Assembly: GCA_026260175.1 (NCBI GenBank)
Contig: JAKCWW010000289.1
Coordinates: 47,836-111,835, forward strand
From: Reticulitermes lucifugus
Lineage: Eukaryota; Arthropoda; Insecta; Blattodea; Rhinotermitidae
DNA length: 64,000 nucleotides
Reading direction: 5' to 3'
Under the pieces are notes generated by a model. It worked only from the letters and a program-made list of their open reading frames with translations, was not told the DNA's origin and ran no database searches. How positions within the stretch are numbered: the stretch's first letter is position 1; every line of letters starts with the position of its first letter. Shown here in pieces: positions 56,105-64,000 of the stretch. Made by a program: the position numbers and the translations under genes.

Positions 56105-58440
56105 AATTTTGAAAACAGATATTGCTTTTATAATAACAAGTAGTTGTACTGACTGAATTATTCTTTGATATATTAAGATATAAAACACAAAGGGATATCG
56201 TCTGTTACAACAGTACAGTACCTTATTAATACAGAGTTTTATTTTTGTATTTGATAGGCACAAGAGAATTTTTTAAAATATCTTAAATCATTGTACTATG
56301 TGGAGTAGATGCTGTGAAAAAACGGATCTCAGGTTTCATAAAAACAGTGTTGCACATAACACAGTTTTCTAACTGTGTACTTGTTAGTCTGAAGAGCCGC
56401 AATATATACCTCAACGCATATTAATTAATAACTTTTGTTGTGCCGACTGTCATCTCTAAATATTTGTTAACTGAGAATTTAATTTTGGTTTATTTACGTC
56501 TAAGAGAGATTGAGTAAATTTGTCTCGGGGTTATTTCAATTTATATATTTTTAAAAAGAGTCAGCACGTTTCCTGCAAACGCTAGAAGTGAAATTCTGTA
56601 TTACCTAATGAACGTTTAGTTTTGCTTACTTTATTTGGTGTTGTAGACGTGGGCAAATTAATTTCTAATATTTACATACTTCCACTTCGAAGTCGAACAT
56701 GTATCGTGCTCATTAACTTCAGGGGAAATTGCGTGCAAGGTCTGTAATAATATTGATTTATATAGCCGTATGACTCAAACAACAAATTTCCCGTGCACTA
56801 CTCAACACTGAAAGCTTTTCTGTATCTAATCAGTGATTATGTATATCATAAAATGTACCCGTGTTGAAGGAGGTATACACTCTTAAGTGTGTTTGTCAAT
56901 TGGTGTCCTGTTTTCCCATAAAGAAGACAATAAAATTTGACCATTCTAGCATGAAATCGTTAAATATACCGAAACATTTCACAAAAGAATTCAGACAATA
57001 TATTTACATGATATGGCATTATAAACATCCTTTTTTTATTTTCAGTAAAATTCCAATATTTCTGTGACCGTCCACATGAAAACAGACGTAATTGTGGTGT
57101 GTAATGGAAATATCACGTATTAGTCGGAGGCTTTTGAATGAACAGATGAATGGGCAGCCAAAGTTAGTGTTATTTTATAAATTTTATTATTAAAGTGTGA
57201 ATTAGATTTATTGTCATGTTGCTGATAAGTGTGGTGCGATTTCTTTTTTAATTAAAAGAACTTTATTAACATTGATTAGTTACATCATCTACAACATACA
57301 TCCTGGTACTGTAGTTGTTCCTGTTACCAAATGTTCTGATCGCCTCAAGCGTCGGAGTTGAATCCCGGGATCTCCGTAGTTGTTCAGAGATTCGTAAAAG
57401 TAGTGAAAAACAGTTAGAAAAACACTGCCAAGCTCTTAGCCGATTTTAAAGCAACGCGTGCTTTGGTCGTTTGTGCTTATAACGTTTGTATAACTTGTGC
57501 AAGTCCCGCAATGTGTATGGTGGTGCGAATTTAATTGCTATAAGTCTAGATGGAACTAAAGGATGCACTCTGGTTTGCAGTACACATATTACAGTACGTA
57601 GCCCAATACTGGGCAAAAAATCTTTAATTTAATGGTCCGGACACGATAAAGAAAAGAAAGAAGTACGATGTTCTTCTGACTTTACATACCTCATTGACAA
57701 TGGAATTGATCTGCTGGCGTTCAGAGTGTTGTTGCCGTACAAATAAAATGCGCGTCTTCTTCATAGCAATAAATTGTAATCCCACATGTGGGATGTAAAT
57801 CTTCTATCTGATATCTCCTCTAAACAGGCTGAACTTCCTTACTTTATGAATCTTCTTTACTCAGATTTTGATAGCTGTATCTTATTATTAAGACAATTAA
57901 TGTTACAGTCTTAATTAATGGTATATAAGCACTGAATTTCATTTACTTCCATTACATTTAAGTTTAAATACATGGTTGCCTACCAGTTAAAAATAAGTTT
58001 AATTAAAATTTGCTTTCCATGTACGCGGTAACGCGTACATGCTCTGTGTCTAAAATACTTCAAATTAAATTTGTGGAGCCTAATGATATATAGGTCTAAT
58101 AAAGTATTATATCTTACTTCAGATTGCATAGAAGAATATATCAATCTGAATTTCTGTTTTGATTGAAGTATGGGCTGTATTTAACTGACCAGGACGAAAC
58201 ATTAAATGCACTCGACAAATTTGAATGACAAATAGTGCTAAATTTACTATAAACTGGACAAGTATAACATAGATAAAATATGCAGACGGACGGAAGAATA
58301 CAGCCTTCGAATTGTGCGCTAAATTATGTACATTGCGCAAATAATTCACGATTATTTTCCGTTTCAAATTGCATTCATGGTCACTTCAGCCTCCACGATG
58401 ATCAGCTGCCAAGTTGCTTGCAGTTAATATATCCCATTGT
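56105..58440. other. No recognised feature
   Basis: AT-rich. A fragment at 57,340-57,372 (CGCCTCAAGCGTCGGAGTTG, then AATCCCGGG) resembles a tRNA-like B-box region and may be a SINE scrap, too short to assign. Confidence 0.45.
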
Positions 58441-58445
58441 CCGAA

Positions 58446-58690
58446 GTTGGAGCCGAGATGGTCAGCATAAGCTTCGGGTTCGACAGTACGGGGTTCGAGT
58501 TCCTGCAGGTGCAATAGACTTACTCTTCTCCAAACCGTCCAGACGGGCTCTGGGGCCACCGAGGTCCCTGTTCAATGGTTAATGATAGGCTGTCTTCATG
58601 GGATTAAAGCGGCCGGAACGTGAAACTGACTACTTACCTCGATACAATCCCGAGGTTAAGAATTGGTGGCGCTATACATCTACTCTCCTG
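58446..58690 (+). mobile_element. SINE family C, well preserved
   Basis: The head GAGCCGAGATGGTCAGCATA is followed by B box GGGGTTCGAGTTCCTGC. The body follows in order: GGGCTCTGGGGCCACCGAGG, TGTTCAATGGTTAATG, GATTAAAGCGGCCGGAACGT, ACCTCGATACAATCCCGAGG and TTAAGAATTGG. Matches the - strand copy at 34,400 block for block. The A-T-rich end block is missing. Confidence 0.82.
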
Positions 58691-58699
58691 TATGCCTTC

Positions 58700-59972
58700 A
58701 TGTGGTGTACAGGATGAATATTATGGTCCAAATTTTTTTCTTGCATTTCGTTTTAAATATCTGCCATACGGAGAGCTGTTCACGTAGAAGTGAAAACAAA
58801 AATATAACGTTACTATGCACACCGGAATTTGTTTTTGGTTGTAATATTATCTATATATTGTGACATTTACCAGGCTATTGTATTAGATGGGTCTTAAAAG
58901 ATATTTTGTAGATGTAATCTGTATCGAAAGGGTTCAAAGTAAGTTTCCGTTACCTGAAAGGTGTAACATGTATTCCACATTAATTAGCCTTTCGTTCATT
59001 CATCTTCATCTGCACCTTCCAGCTTTGTTTTTGCAGTGGTGAAGGCTTGATGCCCAGTCTTGAAGCTTTCGATGGTTCTGAATCCTTAATGAAGTAGCAA
59101 TACGGATTGGAGAGCTAGTGTTTGCTCTCTAACAGTTAAGCTGCTATATTTATGAGCTATAAATTAAAGGCTCCTTCTCAACAGAACATTTTGATATAAA
59201 CCTAGCCTTCTCAGAAGCTAGTGAATGACTTTATTTATAAAATCTCACAAAGTACAAAGACGACGTGGTCAAAAGTAAAGCGAAAGACGACACAAAAATA
59301 TTACATTCAAACAACTTTAAAACAGGAACATTTGAAACACTTCACTTAGAAGATTTCCACTTTATGTCTTACAAAAGAAGAGCCATTGCTGCTACCAATA
59401 AGCTTGCAGTGTCTGGTCTGTCTAAAAAGACTTCCTAATTACTGCCATTTCGTAAAGTAGTCTTGTGAATGGACCCCACTGGAATATTCTGCTCTTCCTT
59501 TATCAGTTTCAGCCTCCCTCTCCTCGAGAAGGCTAATAAATAATCGCAGTCTTTTTCTTTGCATTTCGTTTATGGATGTGAGACTTCCTGAAGAAGCGAA
59601 TGTTAAAAGGCGCGTACTAGAAAGACTGCTTCATGTTTAACATAGTTTCTCTTTAAATAAATTTATATTAAATAGGTCATGTACAAATGTGAAAAATTTT
59701 ATCACGCATTCAAATATTAGGCTTGCTCTGTACAGGGAAAAAGAACTTCCGAAATATATTTTGTGGCTCGTAATCCTTCGGAAATTCAAATGTACCACCC
59801 AAAAGCCAGTAATGATGATGCTTGTATAGTAACAGGTGTGGAAATATACAGTATACAGTGCTGGATTACATGTATTTTCCAAAACGTTCTGTATCTATTT
59901 AACTTTTACTGTACTTAACATTGTATTTAAAATTTCTTAACTTTTACTGTGTTTGTTTATTCTAGATACAAA
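58700..59972. other. No recognised feature
   Basis: AT-rich. No supported frame or repeat partner. Confidence 0.5.
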
Positions 59973-59976
59973 TTAA

Positions 59977-60204
59977 CCCTTTAAAGACGAAGCGTAAACT
60001 GTTTCAGTTAAAGACCCAGTTCGTACCGCGCAGTAAACACTTTTCATCTCGGTTATAAAAACAAATCAATTTATTTTATGTAAGGCAAAAGTCGGTGTTT
60101 GTTGTGATATAAATACAATACACATAAATACAGTGTGGGCAGAATGTGCAATTTGTGAATGTTAAAACTGTTGATGTATCAAGGAACCATTAGGCTTTAA
60201 AAGG
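59977..60204. mobile_element. piggyBac-type MITE (228 bp)
   Basis: Begins CCCTTTAAAGAC and ends with the inverted GGCTTTAAAAGG, flanked on both sides by TTAA (59,973-59,976 and 60,205-60,208), the fixed target of piggyBac elements. The interior has AGTTCGTACCGCGCAGTAAA, which recurs at 61,914. No transposase. Confidence 0.75.
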
Positions 60205-60209
60205 TTAAT

Positions 60210-61700
60210 ATCTTTCTATTTATTCTTGTTCATCATGTGCTATATCTTATGGCAGAGATGAGCATTGAAGCTTTGTGCTTTACAGGGACATTGATAGAGT
60301 TATTAAACCTCCGACAACTAAAATTAGTCTTTTGACACATAATGTCTCATTTCCTACATCACACGGAACACGTGTGCTTCCATAGAAAGGCAAATCGGTG
60401 AGTGTTGTGTAGGGAAATATTGGTTGTTTGTTGTGAGAGTTAAGCGAAAAACAGATGAAAAGTGTGGGGAAATTCGAAGTGTTATGTCAAACCTGGCTTT
60501 GCGTAATAAACAGATTTGCAGTAGTTACGAATTTATTGTTTGGGTTTTATTTACTTGTAGTTATACGTAGGCCATGTCAAAAACTGTTTCTCACCAAATA
60601 CGTGGTTATTAACGAGGTCCATGGACTATTTGTGTTATATAAATATCTTTCGTGTAATCTGCCATTCTGTGGTAGATTATAAACTTTGATTTAAGATTAA
60701 TTTATAATACAGGCTGATTTATCCAACGAACACGATCGAATTTAAATTGGCAGCATTTTATGTAGAACTCTCATGCCAAAATCCGCCATCATCATATAAG
60801 TGGTTTTAGACGCAGACTGACTCAAATTTTCTATCGTGTGTTTATTTCGTAAACTTTGTGCAAATAACGCATGGAAAGACACATATATTTGTATTTGGAT
60901 TTTTAAAGCTCCTTGTTTTGTAAGAAGAAATATCAAAACTGAAGTTTGATTAACAGAGACGTAACAAAATTAATGTACAAGTATTAGTGATGTAATTGTG
61001 TACTGAAAGACAGCTGCTCTACTGTTCTAATACCCTTGGTCATTTCAACCATTATACAAGCTGACTGAGGCGTTCCGGAACAATGGGCAGCGTCATCCGC
61101 CTTTGATTTTCGGTTGCTGGTGTAGCCACATGGCAGAGCCACAAAGCACGAGTATGAGTATAGATACTGGGGGGAATTTCACGTTAAAACAATGAAGGTT
61201 AGCAGAGCGTGAGCTTGTAACCCCCCTCTTGAGGGTGGTAACCATTATAGTTCAACTGTGACCTGCTGGATATCATTATAATGATAATACACGTTTTTTA
61301 CTTCATTGAAGCCCAGTTTCTTTGTTTCAGGATAATGTGTATTCAGTATCAAGTCATATAATGGATTAATCTTTAGTGTCTTTTTCTGTGAGTAAAATAA
61401 AGGGTTGAAGTTTGTTGACTTACTTGTTAAAAGCCAACGAAACCGAAACAACATATTAAATTTGGGCTGTGTCCAACACGTATATCAAGGAATTGGTTCC
61501 ATTATGGATCCGTGGACGACTATGTAAAATTAACCAAGGACTCTTCCCACCGTTCTGATATGACGATTATTTGGAGTACATACATTCTGAGCATAGCGTG
61601 AATTTGTACAATATACAGCGTGAGGCGACACTTACGGTTTTAAAACTCTTTTTTAAGAGAAGGTTTTCAGGATTCGCCAGCTTTTCCTTCAGTAAGAACA
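60210..61700. other. No recognised feature
   Basis: AT-rich. A 3' splice-like AGTTTCTTTGTTTCAG at about 61,315-61,330 has no exon-like frame after it. No repeat partner seen. Confidence 0.45.
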
Positions 61701-61707
61701 GCATGAA

Positions 61708-61878
61708 AGTTAAGATGGGTGTGGTGGAATGACACTGACAACGGAAAGCCGAGGTACTCATTAAAGGCTGTCCCAGTACCAATTTGTCCATCACCAAATC
61801 CATATGGACTGGCCCGAAACTGAACCCTAGCCTTTGCGGTGAGAGGCAGGCGACTAACCGCATGAAATATGGTACGTC
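61708..61878 (-). mobile_element. SINE family A, old truncated copy
   Basis: On the - strand: ATGCGGTTAGTCGCCTGCCT, CACCGCAAAGGCTAGGGTTC, AGTTTCGGGCCAGTCCATAT, then GAGTACCTCGGCTTTCCGTT and GTCATTCCACCACACC. The end block is lost, and divergence is high compared with other A copies. Confidence 0.82.
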
Positions 61879-61892
61879 TTACACAAAAGGTT

Positions 61893-62058
61893 TCGCCTTT
61901 GACTGTTTAAGCTGTAGTTCGTACCGCACAGTAAACACACTCAGTCTCCTTTAGAGAGACCAACCATTTATTGCTTCGTATCCTCAGACATGGGAGAATC
62001 ATAAATAGAGTCTGTAGACAAAAGGTAGAATTTTTGAATGCTGGACTTCAAGGGTTTA
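61893..62058. mobile_element. Diverged relative of the piggyBac-type MITE
   Basis: Carries AGTTCGTACCGCACAGTAAA at 61,914, matching 60,027, and ends GACTTCAAGGGTTTAAT, like the right end of the 59,977 element. The left terminus is decayed, so ends are approximate. Confidence 0.5.
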
Positions 62059-62311
62059 ATTATGTGAGCTATCACTAAGACAAGTGACTCCTTTCTGTAA
62101 TCTTAACCTGTGTCGATATTTTCAATGAAGTATGTTAACATATTTTCTGCGAGAAGATAATAATGTGAATTAAAAAGTAAAAAAGTTATATGAGGTTACT
62201 TAGTTACGGAATCTGAATTTTAGACACTGTTCATAACGAAATACGGGACCAGTGTCGGGTGTTATGAACAGGGTAATAAACTTTCGGATTTCAGTTCGAG
62301 CCCTACTATCT

Positions 62312-62350
62312 ATTGAAGGATGACTCTGCTCCACGGAGTTAAGTTATTTA
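62312..62350 (+). mobile_element. LINE 3' end, very short copy
   Basis: AAGGATGACTCTGCTCCACG followed by GAGTTAAGTTATTTA matches the last bases of the LINE at 31,693, in + orientation. Such extreme 5' truncation is usual for target-primed insertion. Confidence 0.6.
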
Positions 62351-62359
62351 CCATGTTCT

Positions 62360-63700
62360 AAGACAAGGGACAAGAGAACGTTACTATACATGTATATGAC
62401 GTGGGATTAAACTAGTGCGTAATATTGTATAAAATTTTAATTAACATATTCTCTGAACGGACACTGAAAACCAGTTGAGCTGGAAAAACAAGGTTCATGT
62501 TTATATCAACGGATATTTACATAATTACCAACATTATCTTAATACACCGTTGCCTTTGATTTGTAAGTTTCTAATGTGAAGAGTAGAAACACTATTTAGA
62601 TACATCCAGATTTTCGGAGTCAGGCACTGAATGATTATTGGTTTGCCTCTGAGTTGTCTTTGTCAGAAGCAGTGTCACCTTCCACAGTCCCCTTCACTAG
62701 GAAGACAGTTGGCATCTGTAGAAGCTTAACAGTTTGATCAGTCGGTCCCTGGCAAAGGCCTCAGGCGTTCTGTCACGTTGCAAGGCTTTGCTCACCAGAA
62801 AACTCAATAAGGAAATGCATCTCCGTCCGGAACAAACAGCACCTTCCCCCGTACATGTATACTATTCCCGTTACAATTATTGGTAATTGTCTTTCGTTTG
62901 TTCCTTTAGTTTCTTTAATAGCTACAGTTGTTAACCGCTCTGAGGATAATAGATAACAGGACAATATTGAAAGACTGCCAAAAATACTGGAAGCTTTGGA
63001 CAAAAATGCCTAAGATCAAATTTCGATGTGCTATCTGTCTGGAATAACATAGCAGCTATGCCAAGTATACCCGACCAAAAGATGGCGTAAATGGTAGAAG
63101 CTAGTGCCTTCATTATTGTTCACAATAACTACTCTTATATTGAACATTTGGTCGTGAAAGAAGTGGACTTTGACTGTTCGATGGCTGGTGTGGACTAAAT
63201 TCATGTGAGTCAGGGTAGGGTCAGTGATTAATTCTTGTAAACGTGATAATGGATTTTTGGTTACCCTAATGAGAGACTACTCCATGAAGGAAATTTAATT
63301 TATTCAAATCAGAACGATGATTATTTTGTATACTCGCCACAGGTTTAGTGTATTTTAGCCGATACACATTATTTTACTTCGTGCAGTAAATAAAAGAATT
63401 CAAAGGGAACCCTCTGTCACTAGACCGAATGATAGATATGTTGTCACTCTAAATTGCGTCACTATTCCAAAGAGATGTAAGTAGTTTATTGCTTCAAGTA
63501 AATAAAAATTTTAATAAACGCAGCCCAAAGCATTGTGACATTTATTTTGAAATATTAATAGGGGGCTTCTGTGTGTGTAGTGTACTTTTTCTGGGTTCTT
63601 AATTTCGAATAAACGGCTGTACATACTAAGTGTTAAATAGCAATTGTCGAATTTAACTGCTTATAATTATTCGACTCTAGTATTATCTGATATTTAGTAT
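62360..63700. other. No recognised feature
   Basis: AT-rich. No supported frame or repeat partner. Confidence 0.5.
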
Positions 63701-63717
63701 GTTTTCTGTGAAATACA

Positions 63718-63745
63718 ACTATTTTTCTTTCTTTTCAGGTAAGTT
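63718..63745 (+). promoter_or_regulatory. Candidate recursive splice site (ratchet point) 2
   Basis: CTATTTTTCTTTCTTTTCAG lies directly before GTAAGTTTT. The 3' splice site AG is at 63,737-63,738, and the perfect 5' splice site GTAAGT at 63,739-63,744. This is a near-ideal match to the insect ratchet-point form. The pyrimidine tract is stronger than at any other CAG|GT in the window. Confidence 0.6.
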
Positions 63746-63907
63746 TTAACACCATATGTTTGACCTCATAGAGAAGATTCGGCCTATCCGAATATCCAAA
63801 TTTCATCTTTATGGGATTCCTCGTTTTATTGCTGCTTGTAATTATATACCACATCATCGTGTTCATAACTTCAGTAATTAGCATGAAGGATACTTAAGTA
63901 GCGACAG
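63739..63907 (+). other. Candidate recursive-splice (RS) exon, 169 nt
   Basis: Bounded on the left by ratchet point 2 and on the right by a strong 5' splice site GCGACAG|GTAAGAAAT (GT at 63,908-63,909). All three frames have stops within the first 11 codons, so as an internal coding exon it would truncate the host protein. That fits known RS exons that are normally skipped or removed. It could instead be an untranslated 5' exon or chance. Confidence 0.4.
63811..63897 (+). CDS. Possible 28-codon hydrophobic micro-ORF
   Basis: Starts ATGGGATTCCTCG and reads MGFLVLLLLVIIYHIIVFIT, then SVISMKDT, then stop. It is almost entirely one hydrophobic segment with a short polar tail, the size of small insect membrane micropeptides such as sarcolamban, but with no sequence match that I can claim. 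It lies wholly inside the candidate RS exon. The bases before the start (CATCTTT) are a poor initiation context. Chance is the simplest explanation. Confidence 0.15.
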   Translation: MGFLVLLLLVIIYHIIVFITSVISMKDT

Positions 63908-64000
63908 GTAAGAAATTATATTTTAATTAACCTTAGTTACTTATCTTTAATCCATTGAGTGACTTAGAAATCACCGAATGAGCATTTTAAATATATCGGT

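Overview
The window looks like a non-coding piece of a large, AT-rich insect genome. I infer a polyneopteran, most likely a cockroach or termite (Blattodea). The main reason is one tRNA-headed SINE with a CGG-rich head and a long conserved body, which occurs at least six times in both orientations. A LINE whose reverse-transcriptase tail reads like the copies I recall from cockroach and termite gene models also fits. No host protein-coding exon could be supported. The open frames present are short, lack recognisable domains, or fall inside repeats.

Layout: 1-190 is an 82-bp tandem repeat. 250-2,800 holds a palindromic MITE, a Penelope-like palindrome and a repeat (family D) carrying a GACA microsatellite. 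4.7-5.2 kb holds a 30-bp minisatellite and MITE scraps. 6.3-14.5 kb is dense in SINEs (families A, B, C and a relic), with a hAT-type MITE and a palindrome flanked by a 12-bp duplication. 15.6 kb has a second 30-bp minisatellite. 17-22 kb has a pogo-like end, a broken mariner and two more family D copies. 25-32.5 kb has a hAT element, a 257-bp duplicated segment and two LINE copies. 34-37 kb has SINE-C, a SINE-A with a perfect target duplication, and a 353-bp MITE nested in another repeat. 39-50.7 kb repeats this mixture and includes two adjacent palindromes at 46.3-47.2 kb. 52.7-63.6 kb is sparse, with a hAT end, SINE-C, a piggyBac-type MITE, a SINE-A relic and LINE ends. Two 50-N assembly gaps (14,349 and 44,693) each sit inside a SINE.

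The most interesting signals concern splicing. On the + strand there are two sites where a polypyrimidine tract and 3' splice site are followed at once by a strong 5' splice site, at 26,839|26,840 and 63,738|63,739. This is the form of recursive-splicing ratchet points in very long insect introns. The second is followed 169 nt later by another strong 5' splice site, which gives the layout of a recursive-splice exon. Together with the lack of exons, this suggests the window lies within a giant intron of a + strand gene.

A second theme is a short motif (CTGAAGATGG, a hairpin, then CCGAAACATGTA or CCGAAACGTC) shared by many otherwise different palindromic repeats here. It resembles a minimal hammerhead ribozyme core, such as those carried by Penelope-like retroelements, but with a consistent extra T.
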